Of a DNA stretch of 64,000 nucleotides, positions 33,587 to 44,759 are shown piece after piece (the stretch's first letter is position 1; every line of letters starts with the position of its first letter). The stretch lies in assembly GCA_002205965.3 (NCBI GenBank), contig NADL03000015.1, positions 124,001-188,000 on the forward strand, in the 5' to 3' direction. The notes beneath the pieces were generated by a model. That model saw nothing but the letters and a program-made list of their open reading frames with translations. It ran no database searches and had not been told where the DNA came from. The stretch comes from Kappaphycus alvarezii (taxonomy: Eukaryota; Rhodophyta; Florideophyceae; Gigartinales; Solieriaceae). The position numbers were made by a program, and so were the translations under genes.

Positions 33587-34569
33587 CGTACTTCTCGGAG
33601 CAGTCGTAGATAAGAATTGGGTCTTCCCTGGCGTCAATACATATTGAATGCTATGATCCTAGCCGTCCGGTAACCGAATCGCCGTAAATTCCGCGAACAG
33701 ATAATCCAGGAGAGCTGCGCTCCCATGTGCGTCGATCGAGGATTTCACTGTTTGGCGAAGGCTACTTTTGGTTATTCTGGCTGACCCCCATTCCGGTCTA
33801 ATGTGGCAAGGGACCAAGTTCGGAGTAGACCTCATACATACCCTTCTGAACGTGAGCGAACGAGACAATAACGTCGATTGCCAAGTTGTTCTCAGGAATC
33901 CTGATCTCGAGCGTAGTCTGTTTTCCAATAGCTGCTTGCGGAACCGGACCCAAAGACTAGGTATATCACGTTGGCCACCACAGCTTGCGTACAGAACCCT
34001 CCCAAAATCTCGGAAATGGACGAGATGGCCCTTGAGAAGATGCAGGAAGACGGAGAAGATTGCACTCAAGATATAGGGAAAAGAACGCAGAAATGTTGAT
34101 TCGGGTGCTTTTGATACGACTAGTCGATCTGCAAGATAGCTCCCACTCTCGAACTGGGATGCTTACCGAGGAATCATTAACGACGAGAATATTTTCCCTC
34201 TGCTCTCTCAAGTTGCGCTTTGACGATTATGGTCAGCGTATCCGGGAGTGATTTCGTTGAATGAGAAAATCTAGAGATCGATAGGATGTTCTTGCTTGGT
34301 CTCTTCACCAACTCCGTAGTATTTCCCCGCGGAACTGTCAGGGACACCACGCGGGGGTCTCCACACCACCTCGGAGATTATCCAAGAGGGAAACTCCGGA
34401 AGTTTCATATATAATCATCCTGTTCGGAAAAGGACTCCGTTAAGCTTGGTTGAATAGCCAGGTTCCTGTCGATGCCCTCGTCACATTCCTCTGAGGCCGC
34501 AAAATTTTTGATTCTCTGGTCATACAAGACAACAAGCCCCCAATACAATACCTCTACCGACGTGAGATC

Positions 34570-37500
34570 TCCTCCTTGGTGCCCTCCAAACGACATGCGA
34601 AAAAGGATGTCGTGGAGGGACTCGCCCTGCAGTTTCGACTTCTGCATCTTGATTTTGGCGAGTCTATTCGAAATAGTAACCAAATTCCGTATACTCACTT
34701 TCGCATGGAGCTTATCAATGACGAAATGTTCGGGAGTCCGGTACGGTTGGGATGGAGAAGCACTTCTGGCCTGGATGACTGGATTTTCTGCAGGGACAAT
34801 TCCTCTAAAGACACCACACAGACGCTGCCTCCTACGCATCAGGTTTTCACAACGCGCATTCCCGCTATGGCACATGTACCCACAAAGTTCCGAGGGTGCC
34901 TGCCGAAAGCCTACTCTGTAGCCATGAACGACGCCGTGCAAGCTTGCCACGCCTCAGATCCATCCGCTACAAACGTGTTCTTAAAAAATGTTCCTGTTTC
35001 CAAACTTTATGCTCACGAAGATCTCTCACTCCGACTTCTGCTCCGCGTAAAGGCGTTTGCATGCCGTTTCCGAGAATTGACAGACAGGCTGGAATTGTGG
35101 AGCACAGGTTAATACAAGACTTTACGAGAACGGGCATCGCGTCAGTCAACCGCCTCCATGATGCCGGCGTCGTCCCACCCAGTACGGCGACAACGCAGTA
35201 TCACACGAGCGACAAAGTTAGCCTAGATCGAGTCGTATGGAAAGGCAGCACCGCCACTGTGCTCCCTGGGAATCCTACTAGACACCCCCCAGCGTCATCG
35301 AAACACTGTTTCTAAAACACCAGCAACAACCCGTGAAAGCGAAGACCCCATCCAGCGAAACACTCAATGGTCTGTGCCATTAGATGAATCAGCAAATACG
35401 AAGGTCTCGCAGCAGTGAGAGGCTTCAAACCAGGCTCCTCTGCAGGAGGATCAGCCTTCGGCCACGTCACCTGGGAGGTCTATTCCGAGCCCATCCTCTT
35501 CAAGTCACTCCGGTTTCTTGGCAGCGCGAATCGGAGTCGCAAACATCGTCGCAGTAGGCAAGCCACAGTCGCAATATCTTCATGGATCGCTGGTGACCCC
35601 TCATCCAAATTGGCTAAAACGGATAATACCCCAAGACAAATCGCTGAGGGTGAAACTCTCTGTCGACTGACGGGTAGATGCCTGATGAAGCGAGTCTCCA
35701 TGTAGGCCGCCCAGTTACCCCAATCATTGCAAGCAGGGTTCGCTACCTGGTCAGGTGCAGATACAGTCGTTCATGGTATCAGGCGAACCGTCCGAGAGAA
35801 TGGCAGTGACCCGGAACACGGAGTGCAGGCCGTAGACTTAAAAAATGCTATCAGTCTTTTCAGTCGCTCTTCCTCAATACTGATGGAAAACACCCCCTTC
35901 CGGAGCTCCTGCCCCAGGTTTTATTCTGTTTACACAAATGAGCCCGCGTTCTTATGGATTCATAACCAATCATTCGAACTGTCCGAGGGACGCCGCAAGG
36001 GGATAAACCTCGGGCGGCTCCTAATTCGACCTCGTGCTACACCCGGTTGTTCTTCAAATGCAGGAACCCTCGGTCACGGGACGAAAGAAAGACGGAACAG
36101 TGTCCAACTTGTTGCTCCGGCTCTGGTACCACATGACGGGTACATCATTGCGCGTCACGAGCACCTCGCTAAAGCTGCTGACGTTCTCTCCACGGTTGAC
36201 ACCAAAAGCCAAGTGCTGCACCTGTCACCGGCTAAATGCTCTGTATGGTGGTCAACTGCCCCACCGCAGTCCTGGCAAGACTCATACCCAAGAGATTTCA
36301 GGAAGGAATAAGCGAGGGGACCTACGTGTTGAACGCGCCCGTAGGATCCGAGGAATTGACGAAACAGGCATTTTCGAGACATATTGACACCATTCAGCCG
36401 ATCTTGGATTCAGTAGCAGACCCCGAGGACAAGCACATTGCACAGCAGCTGCTAAGATCATGCTTCAAGTCGCAAAATGGGTTATCTTGCAGGTCCGCCC
36501 CCATCCTACCCACAGAACGCACGGCGGAGTTTGACCGTAAGATAGAGCGCTGCTTTCGGTCATTAACAGGGGGCGTTTTGGACTCATAGGTTTTCGAGAG
36601 CAACAGCTGCCAGTCAACACCAAGGACGCCAAAAAGCCATCCCTAGGAATAGGACTCACCTCCGCGGAAACTATCGCCCCTGCAGCCTTCCTACATCCAG
36701 TTCAGCGACGGACAAGTTGCGCAAAAACTTCCGCCGCCGCCAATCAAGGGTCTAGAATCGTACGCTGCCACCATGGACGCTCACCAAAAACGGCTTCGGC
36801 CTGCCCACCGTCTAAAGTAATCCCGATCAGAATTTATTGCTCCCACCACATCGCAAAAAGTCCCCCGAAATTACTCAAGAGGCACTGCACGATGCATATC
36901 CAACCGGAGACGCTAGGCGAGACGCGTTTTGCGCGTGGATAAGGTTTTGAGCTCTAAGGAATGGGTGAACTGCGCTCTATGCCCTGGACCGTACACATAT
37001 CGAAGCACGGGAATCCTCGCAGTGGCTCCGGATTTCTGCCAAGTCCTGCTATTTGCCTCGCCACGCCATGTCCATGACGTCATTGCCAGAAACATTGAAT
37101 CTGTATGGCGGCCACCTCCTACATGCTTGCACGAGTTCAAGGGACCCATCGCCACGATCGCCATGTAACCGTCCTCGCTACGGATGTGCCAAAAGCCGCT
37201 CGCTACCACGTTGTTGAGCGCCGCGCGGGACTTCACCGCTCACGGCCGGATATACGGGAGATGGGAGGCCGTGGCGGGACTGACTTCTTTGGCGTCACCT
37301 TTGTCACCCATCTTGCACGTTGTATAGGAGGGTGAGAGCATTTAACCCACTGACATTCTTGATAGCAGCTCGGGCTGCTATCAAGACTGCTATCAAAGAG
37401 ATCGATTGCGGATTTGGGCAGAAATAGGGTCGTCCTGTGCCAATATCCACGTTGAGAAGCGGGCTCCCTGATGCTTGTGTGATAACTGAGATCGCGAGGG

Positions 37501-37625
37501 CGTATTCGTTGCCGTGAGAGCTATGAAAATTACGGAAAGTGCGGGTGGATATTGAATCAAAGATATGTTTTGCTGCGGCCGCTGTCACGTCTGAACCAGT
37601 CTTCTTGGCCGGCTTGAGCCAGCCC
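34570..37625 (+). pseudogene. LINE (non-LTR retrotransposon) ORF with RT and restriction-like endonuclease
   Basis: The N-terminal part (34576-35315) has VPTKFRGCLPKAYSVAMNDA and matches the helical region before the RT of such LINEs. The RT is clear: AEGETLCRLTGRCLMKRVSM (35643-35702), WSGADTVVHGIRRTVRENGS and VQAVDLKNAISLF (about 35748-35870), GTPQGDKPRAAPNS (near 35986), and a damaged Y-x-D-D site near 36130 (HDGYIIARHEHLAKAADVL). LHLSPAKCSVWW comes next. After the RT come ETLNLYGGHLL, RHDRHVTVLATD and SRPDIREMGGRGGTDFFGV (RPD at 37243-37251), FNPLTFLIAARAAIK and PVPISTL. The C-terminal AAAAVTSEPVFLAGL ends near 37625. RPD...D...K spacing marks a type IIS-like endonuclease. Many frame changes occur. 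Confidence 0.88.
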
Positions 37626-38301
37626 TCGAATGAATATTGTGCGTACTGTGCCACGTATTTCGCGTCGGCCAATCCGCGACTGCTTGATATAGCACTGGAT
37701 ATTATTGCCAGGTACCGTTCTCGCCCCGACACCCCGTGCCCCAGGAGCAACTGCGCGGAAACCCTGGACATCTTCGGCGACCACCTCATGCACTGGTTGC
37801 ATGGCCGAGAGCGAATTTAGCGTCACGACCGCCAGGTTACGGTCCTCACGTCGGACTTAGCAAAGGCCGCGCGACACGCGGTCATGGAGCACCGTCCCAA
37901 TGGCCAACATCGCACAAGGCCAGACATCAAGGCTATAAGGAGCACAGGAGGGACAGACTTTTCCGACGTTACATTCGTCAATCCACATGCTCCTCCAACA
38001 CACGGGCCCGTTGCTTCAACCCCTTGACATCTGTGAACGCCGCGAAAGCGTCAAAATTCAAGAGGTATCAAGACTTCATCACCACGCATGCCAGGTGCTG
38101 ACTGATCCCAGTGCCGATATCCAATCTTGGCGGGTGGCACACGGACGCATTCGCGGTGCTCACGGACGTGGCTGGGCACGTCGCCGTACAAGCCATGCAG
38201 ACCTTCGGGCGGGTGCGATCTGTCTTATGCAAAGACACGCTGCGGCGACGGTTTCGTCCAACGCAGCATGCCTTACGGCTGGCCTGACTCCAGCCGTGTG
38301 A
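37626..38301 (+). pseudogene. Second LINE copy, 5'-truncated, RLE domain only
   Basis: The copy begins directly where the previous one ends. It carries a CCHC-like module (CPRSNCAETLDIFGDHLMHW near 37738-37797), RHDRQVTVLTSDLAKAARHA, HRTRPDIKAIRSTGGTDFSD (RPD to 37925; second Asp at 37964-37966), then AKASKFKRYQDF and PVPISNLGGWHTDAFAVLT. It finishes VSSNAACLTAGLTPAV with TGA at 38299-38301. The order C-C-H, RPD, D, K-x-K-R-Y matches the restriction-like endonuclease of R2-type LINEs. 5' truncation next to a longer copy of the same strand is typical of incomplete target-primed reverse transcription. Fewer frame changes than in the neighbour suggest it is the younger insertion. Confidence 0.85.
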
Positions 38302-38356
38302 GGAAGTACTTCATGACTCGGCTCACTTTCAGACTCTTCATTACACAGACCTGTCC

Positions 38357-38418
38357 CCTTAGTCTTCGGAAAATAGCCGTCCAGCATCCCTAACCAGTAA
38401 AGCACCCAATTTGCCCCC
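38357..38418 (+). repeat. Dispersed repeat, partner of 7003-7065
   Basis: CCTTAGTCTTCGGAAAATAG and following bases match the complement of 7003-7065 over about 62 bp. It sits about 55 bp after the LINE stop codon. Confidence 0.75.
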
Positions 38419-40638
38419 CTGTAAAAAGCTGCTCATCTCTTTCAAACACCAAGACACCCCAATTTTCCCCATTGCACTGTAATGATCACAGCTATTTGCG
38501 GGAGTTTTTCTCAATATGGCACTGTAAAGGTATTGCAGTACTATACGTATTTGGGAAATAGCGGGTGTGTTTACTATATTTCGGGAGCTCGTAAGGCTGA
38601 GACCGGAAGGGTTTGTCAGGATACAGTGTTGTAACATGTGACTGTACTGAATGTTCTGTTAGTAAATTACACAGTTTAAACTAAAGGTGCTACAGTATAG
38701 TGTGTGCTGTACTGTACAGCTCTGCATGTGGCTCAGATCCCGACTCTTGTTACCGGCGAATGCAGTACTGTACAATATCCGGATGCTTATTGTACTGTAC
38801 AGACTGTACTGCACATGGCCACCAATTTGAAGAATCCATGGTACATCACTACAGTATACTTTTTAGAGTAATTTTAGAGTATCACTCGGCACCCTGTAGG
38901 ATGTTCCGGGCCACAACCGACCATATTTTTCAAATATTAAATCACCCACATTCACCCCTACAGTATACTAAGTGTGCTTTGTAAACAGACTACTGGAAAT
39001 GGAGACTTAATTTGATTTTTAGTGGGCCTGCTACGTACTGTACTGTAGAACTGTGTAAAGAGCAGCTAGTGGTTGTTTCATTTGTTGTCAAAGCTGCAAA
39101 AAGCGCCAATAAATACAGCTCCTTTAAAAGTTATTGACGAAATCAATCCTAACCTCGCGACAAGCATGTCTTCTATTAAGCGGTTGACAATACGATTCTG
39201 TTGTAAAGTGTAGTTGAAGCGGCTTGCCTAAAAGAGCAACCGAAAGATGTGGGGCCGGAAGTTCAACATGTTAGCAATGGAATAATTCGTGCCACTCTGG
39301 TAAAATTCAATCTCACCCTACAATCTATTATCGTCTCATCTATTCAAAGCTGGATACAACTTTGCTCATTTAATCTTGTTCGCTGTATGATGCATGAATG
39401 TGTCCATAAATCACGTGATAACCTGCTCTTTTATATTTATTCCGAACATAATGTCGGAAATATGCATCGCCAAAATCCCTCTCCACTGGAATCATTAGTA
39501 ACCAGCACTTGATTCCAAACCCAGCTTCCTTTTCCACTTTTTCTTAGGCAATTCCAAACTCCTTGCTATCAGCAGCCTACGCCGCGAAGGCTTTCCACTA
39601 CATCGCATGTCCAAAACTGTCCAAATTTTATCACAGCTCGCAGACAAGTTAAAGAAAGTTCTGTATGACAAATGCTTGTCAACCTCTGAACTTTAACGAG
39701 AACGCACCAAACACAAGTCCAACCAAGATGTCATTGAAGCCCCCTTGCAAAACGGTTTCCGCAGCCTTTCACCTCATTGCCAGTCACCCAAGTCAAATTA
39801 CTACAAATATCAAACGATATCTATCAAACATACCTCCCTTTCACCGTCCCGATAAATATCTCCCACCTACTTACCAACGATAAAATTATGCCAAATGCCA
39901 TTACCCATATCACGCCAAATCTTACACCCTTCCACCTCCCTCACCTTTGCATTCAAACTCCGACTATTCCTCCCAATCTTTTTTAACCTCGACGATTGAC
40001 AAGTGGCCGCCGTATGTGCACCCACGTTCGGCTGATTCCTGATCGCACGTGACATTCACTAATACCCGTGCTCCTCAAACAAGCTCTCTATCCACTTTCC
40101 ATCCGTCGCGTCATCTACTCCAGCATTCTTCATCATGCACATGTATGTCACCATGTAACCAAGCCTCCATTTACTATCAGTAACTTGCTACTACTGTAGC
40201 CTCTGAAATGAGTGGTTGTTGCGACCAACGTGATCTCCTCGCGATGCCATGCTTCCTGATAGTCATTCTTTCGGCCAACTCAGAATTATTGGCAAACACC
40301 ATGGGCAAGCCGTAGTTTGCTTGTGGTCTCGCTCAACTGCCATGGGTGCACCCGAGAGATTTCATCGCTCGATGTAAATGATGTTTGCTGAGCAACTAAA
40401 CCATCTTTCTGTTACGCATCTACTCTGACCTGATTCAATTGCATCAGGGTATCCGCATGTGACCCCACTTGCCTCAGACGTAAACAGTTGCTTAATGTTT
40501 CCCATTCGTTATCGAGTTTATATTCACTACTATCCCGTACAAGATCCAACCAACAAGCTCCTCACAGCAAATCTGGGCAACCCTTTCGCCTATCAAAGGA
40601 CCCACTACCGCGACCAGATGATTCAGTGCCTTCCGCTG
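38419..40638. other. Intergenic region downstream of LINE and kinase
   Basis: No convincing gene. It contains TACAGTAC clusters at 38691-38814 and 39031-39048, and a 23-bp repeat at 38923-38945 shared with 48650-48672. The 39.5-40.1 kb part is C/T-rich on the plus strand, and its short frames (39665-39986) have only low-complexity Pro/Thr composition. Confidence 0.5.
38691..38814. repeat. TACAGTAC/GTACTGTA motif clusters
   Basis: CTACAGTATAG, GCTGTACTGTACAGC (a 15-nt near-palindrome), GCAGTACTGTACAATATCC and TTGTACTGTACAGACTGTAC lie within 125 bp. Confidence 0.85.
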
Positions 40639-43600
40639 TTACGTCTGAGTGTAGGCTTTTGATAGAATCTGACCTCCGCAGCGGCCATTCGCTCTACTCG
40701 CATCTTCATCCTTCCTAGCCTGGCGACTTGCTGCCGCGGCAAGCTTTGTCGAACATATCGTTTTCAACTTCCGGCAGATCTTGAGGAACACCCCGCTCTC
40801 CCCATCAGACAAACGAACTTCTATAAAAGGTTGAAAGCCCGATTCACAGGCGCTGTCCACTGCGCCAGTGCCACCACATCACTTCTCCCATCTGCTTTCA
40901 GCCCATCACCAGGTCCGGTTCCACCTCCAGCTCCGCAAAAGACGACGTGAGGGTCAATTCCTCGACAGCGTCTGCCAAATCAACCGGACCGCTACGCATA
41001 ATATGGGAAGATTGCGGAGATACAGCTTTTGAAGGGTGCCGTGAGAGCTTCTGAGCAATGTCGTTCCCTCGTGCACCACCAAGTGCCAGGGATCGTTCCA
41101 CAAAGTCAGCATTGTACGACGACACTGCCTGTAGAGTGACACTACGATGAAAGCGGTGCAAATTCGATGAGTCCCGCTCGGCGGAATGATCATCAGCTAC
41201 TTCCCTTCCCTGAGTTCACCGTCCCCACCGGCACCGGGCATGTCGAAGTTCAAGTTTCTCACACTCTCCGGCATTTCACGCTGAGGGTACACTTTTTGAT
41301 ACGGGAACGCGTCCACTGTCGCAGCGCGACTTATGCGCATGAACGCCGGGTCATCTAAGACTGAGATCGTGAATGTTTTTTTCCGAATTTTCCGCCCCTC
41401 GCTAGGCGAGGTACTCTTTCGCTGCGACGAAGCTTGTGCAAGCATTGCTTCACGGTCACCTGTTGCTGAGAAGTCATTGCTGCTCGTATCAGACTCCAGA
41501 TCATAGAGGGCGTTGTACAGCAGAGTCTCATTCGCACCCTTGGCTATGCCTCTCGTAGCTGCGCAGCAATGGTCAGAGGGTTAGCTTCATCATTCTTCTC
41601 TGCATGCGAGGTCTCGCGGACATTCGGCGTGGCTTCTCTCAGGGACTTGCCCAGCTATTTCTGGTTCACTGCCATCCCCGGCGTTTTTGTGAGTCTTCCC
41701 GCTTCAAGACCACTTGAGGTCGCTGTCGCTGCCCAAAAGCTCTAGATCCAGTGGATTCGGCTCGCTGAAAAGCACGACCAGGTTCCGCGTCGAACGTTTC
41801 TGGCAGGGACGAGTAATAGATGTCGTCGGTAACTGATGCGAACTCGTGCTTGATTGGGAATGGGCTCATCAGTGAATAAAGGATATCGTGAACTTGATAT
41901 CATTCTTCGGACACAAGCATTTCAGCGTCCACTCTTGCCCACGGTGATCTTCCGGAGCTGACCTAGGATTCTGCACATCACCAAGATGAAAGTGGAGATT
42001 GTGTTGATAGATCGTGATGGCCATCACCATTTCCGCAATGTCCGGTCTTTTGCAGAAAAATCGATCTACGGGAATTACCACGACGTTCATAGCGGGGCCA
42101 CACTCTGGACCATCATAGAACCATGGGTGGTGCAGCATCTGTTGGATAGTGATGCGTTCCTCCGGAACTGCTCTGATCATGCAGTGGATAAGGTCACTTG
42201 CCTTGGAAGACAAAAGTCTGGAGTCTCAAGTCGCATGCAGTAATCCTCTCCAGAAGGGGTGTCACTCTGGCTCAAAAAATGGGGGACGACCAACAAGCAG
42301 GCAGTAAACTGCAACACCGCAGACCAGATATCTATCTTCTCTCCGCTGTACAAATTCCCGAGTACTTGTTCAGGAGAGAGATTGTATACAGAGCCGCAGG
42401 GACGTAGAGAATATATCCCAACCTGGGGTGTAGATGCCGCTATGCCCAAAGTCGGTAATTTTCACGTTTATTGTGTCCAACATCAAGTTGTCCAAGCGGA
42501 TATCCCGATGGCATATACCATTACGATGGCAAAAGGCAAGAGCTTCGAACAGCTGACGCATGAAAAATCTCGCTGTCTCCTCAGGCATCCTTTCCTCGGG
42601 ATACAGACGTACAATATCCACCAGTGACCTCCACCACACAGTTCCATGACTATGAAACAGATTGTTTTGGACTCGAGTACTTCTCTAACGCAACAATGTG
42701 TGTGTGCCTAGCGGCCATGAGGATTGGATCTCCCGGTCAAGGCGGCTAAGGTCCAGAGCATTTGCCCTTCTTAATGATTTTGATGGCGACCTTCTCCCTC
42801 GTCTCAACATGCATCGCTAGTCTCACAACTCCACTGCTCCCGCGACCTATTGTGCGACCAAGTTCGTAGTCACCAATACGCTCTAAATGCCGGTTCTCCC
42901 AAAACTCATACTCCCTCGTGACAAGGTCGGCCAAAACCATGAACTCATCCCTGCTCAACAAGCCAGCATGAGTCGTGTCAAACTCATTGATGACGCACTC
43001 CTCCAGTGGCACCCCAACCTCCTTGTAGAACACCAGTTCATCCAGATCGATGCCGTCGTCACTTAGAGCCGCCAAAAACACCCGCAATTCCTCTAGGGTT
43101 ACCACGCCACTCCCGTTGAAATTTGCAAGATTCCAGAGCCACGCCATGAACGACTCTCTAGACCCCTCCTCATGAAGCAAGTCTGCCAGCTTGTGAATAT
43201 TTGCGTGCATGATATTCTCCAGCACCGCGGCATCCAGGGCAGTGCGATTCTTTGGATCCCTCCAATCCGGTTCGTTAGATTCATCATCGGACACGTCCTG
43301 TCCCCCTTCAAACTCACTTTGCGCCGAAAACATGGACACAGTCCTCGTGCGGACAGTTTCGTCATCGCTTGGCATTCGCGGTGCATCCGGATCACTGGAG
43401 ACTGGAGACTCGACACCATGCGGATTCCCCGCTGCACCAGCTTCCCCTCGTCCACGTGCTGCGGATACGTTGGTGGTAATGGGGCGCCCGCAGCACTTGA
43501 TGGTGTGACGAGGCATGGGGTTGACGCGAACTGGTGGCGGGTGGTTCCGACGGGTGACGTCGGTTGGAAAAGACGGAGCGTACCTTGGAATACGACGAGA

Positions 43601-43959
43601 AGCGTCGAAAAGAGGTGCGACCATGGACCGAGCAATCCTTGACTCCCGCCTTGGAGGCGCGAAGGATGAGGTCGCGGAACTGGGTATCGTGCGAGAGGGC
43701 GGCCTCGACCTTTCGTTTTTCGGAGTGACAAAAGTGAACGAGGGAGACGAATTCTGATTTGGTTAGGGTGCCTTGCTTTCCGGTATCGAAAAAGTAAAGG
43801 GCTGGAAGGGAATGGGGCATCATGAGGCCAGCGGCGGTTGCGGTCATCAAGTCTTTGAGGGTGAGTATTGCTTTGTTCGACATCGAGGGCGTGAAACATT
43901 GCGCAGACATCGTTGGTCTTAGTGGTACGACTCCACGGAAGGGAGGATGTGTTGCCCAT
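40639..43959 (-). pseudogene. EF-hand/Ser-Thr kinase fusion gene (CBL-CIPK-like), frame-disrupted
   Basis: ATG at 43959 (CACCATGGGCAAC) gives MGNTSS, an N-myristoylation-type start. EF-hand loops: 43884-43849 (DVEQ...LTLKD, frame change inside), 43787-43752 (DTGKQGTLTKSE), 43123-43088 (NFNGSGVVTLEE) and 42979-42944 (DTTHAGLLSRDE). The kinase domain starts IGDYELGRTIGRGSSGVVRL, with the ATP-binding Lys at 42781-42779 (VAIKIIKK), HRDIRLDN at 42510-42487, DFG at 42453-42445, SPEQ at about 42377, DIWSA and HHPWF at about 42132. A C-terminal part (41.9-40.64 kb) includes FQPFIEVRLSDGESGVFLKI, which resembles a KA1/PPI module (inference). The inferred role is a membrane-anchored Ca2+-responsive kinase. 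Around ten frame changes lie within it; several look like single-base losses. Confidence 0.85.
42746..43624 (-). CDS. Longest intact segment of the EF-hand kinase: linker, EF3-EF4, N-lobe
   Basis: This 292-codon open frame is the best-preserved block of the gene above. Residues 1-80 are a basic/Pro-rich linker. Residues 81-125 are acidic and Ser-rich (PSDDETVRTRTVSMFSAQSE, DDESNEPDW). Residues 131-167 form a helix pair. Residues 168-179 and 216-227 are EF-hand loops with G at position 6 and E at position 12. Residues 250-288 are the kinase N-lobe with the Gly-rich loop GRGSSGVV and Lys282. The frame ends at TAG because one or two bases are missing after KKGKC: the next frame continues ALDLSRLDREIQ. 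The first ATG here is internal to the gene, so it is not the true start. Confidence 0.8.
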   Translation of the reverse strand: MVAPLFDASRRIPRYAPSFPTDVTRRNHPPPVRVNPMPRHTIKCCGRPITTNVSAARGRGEAGAAGNPHGVESPVSSDPDAPRMPSDDETVRTRTVSMFSAQSEFEGGQDVSDDESNEPDWRDPKNRTALDAAVLENIMHANIHKLADLLHEEGSRESFMAWLWNLANFNGSGVVTLEELRVFLAALSDDGIDLDELVFYKEVGVPLEECVINEFDTTHAGLLSRDEFMVLADLVTREYEFWENRHLERIGDYELGRTIGRGSSGVVRLAMHVETREKVAIKIIKKGKCSGP

Positions 43960-44750
43960 GGTGAGCAGAGTGAGGTTTGGGGTTGCAGGGATGGGAGAAG
44001 CAAGGGGTAGCTGTCAGCAAAGAGAGTGCGGTGGGTGCGGTGGAGAGGTCACGTGTGGATGTATAGGGTAGCGGGAGAGGAGAGGGGAAGCGAGATAGAT
44101 GCGGTGTAATAGTATACGTCAGTGGAGGGAGGAAGTATGAGGACGGTAAAGAGGAGATTGAGAGGAGTATAGTCAGTCGTCCGGTTCCGACTCGGGTTCT
44201 TCAGGGAATAGGAGAGCCATTCGATACGAGGGAGACAAGGGATAAAGTGTATGAATGGGGAAGGTGAAAGGGATACAGGGGGTGTATCAAAGAATGGTGT
44301 AAAGATGAAAGGTGCAAGTGATAGCGTGTTTTCCGCAATGTAGATGCGGGAGTGAAAGATTATAGATGGGTTAATAGGGAGGGATAAGTTTGTTCAACGG
44401 AGGGCGAAAGTATGTAAGAGACAGGTTGAGAGGAAAAGGGATAACGTTTGTATACGGAAAAGGAGGGCAGAAGATGGTCGGGGAGGATGGGAGTGGTTGG
44501 GGTGTATGTGGAATTTGCGAGACCAAAACGCCGGGAAAAGAAGGGCGGAAGAGTAGGTGTGTGGTTGACAAAGCAACTGCCGGGCCTAAAAGAGGATGGG
44601 CAGGGGAGGCGAAGGAGCAAGGGCAATGTGGGTGCTGAAAGGTGGTCGGGTAGGATGATAGGGGGGTTGCGGAGGGTAGATTATGGGGCGGCCGAAATGG
44701 TCTTGGGTTGGAGGGGGGGTACCGGAATCGAGGCAAGCAAGCAAACCTAG
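43960..44750 (-). promoter_or_regulatory. Pyrimidine-rich leader/promoter region of the kinase gene
   Basis: On the minus strand this 790-bp stretch is dominated by C and T (runs such as CCCCTCTCCTCTCCC), with few A or G, and runs straight into CACCATGGG. The minus-strand Pro-rich frames here (44371-44754 and neighbours) are composition artefacts. No canonical TATA box is obvious. Confidence 0.45.
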
Positions 44751-44759
44751 GCAACTTGC

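Noticed and set aside
34405-34950. 181-codon minus-strand frame
   Set aside because: It lies antisense to the LINE N-terminal region and has no motif of its own.
37304-37789. 161-codon minus-strand frame opposite the LINE copies
   Set aside because: The plus strand here encodes conserved LINE endonuclease segments (NPLT, AARAAIK, PVPIS), so the minus frame is a shadow even though it is the longest.
43099-43959. Reading the whole 286-codon minus frame as one protein
   Set aside because: Only its first ~30 residues (MGNTSS to LDVEQ) fit the EF-hand protein. The remainder is an off-frame translation of the EF2 and linker coding sequence.
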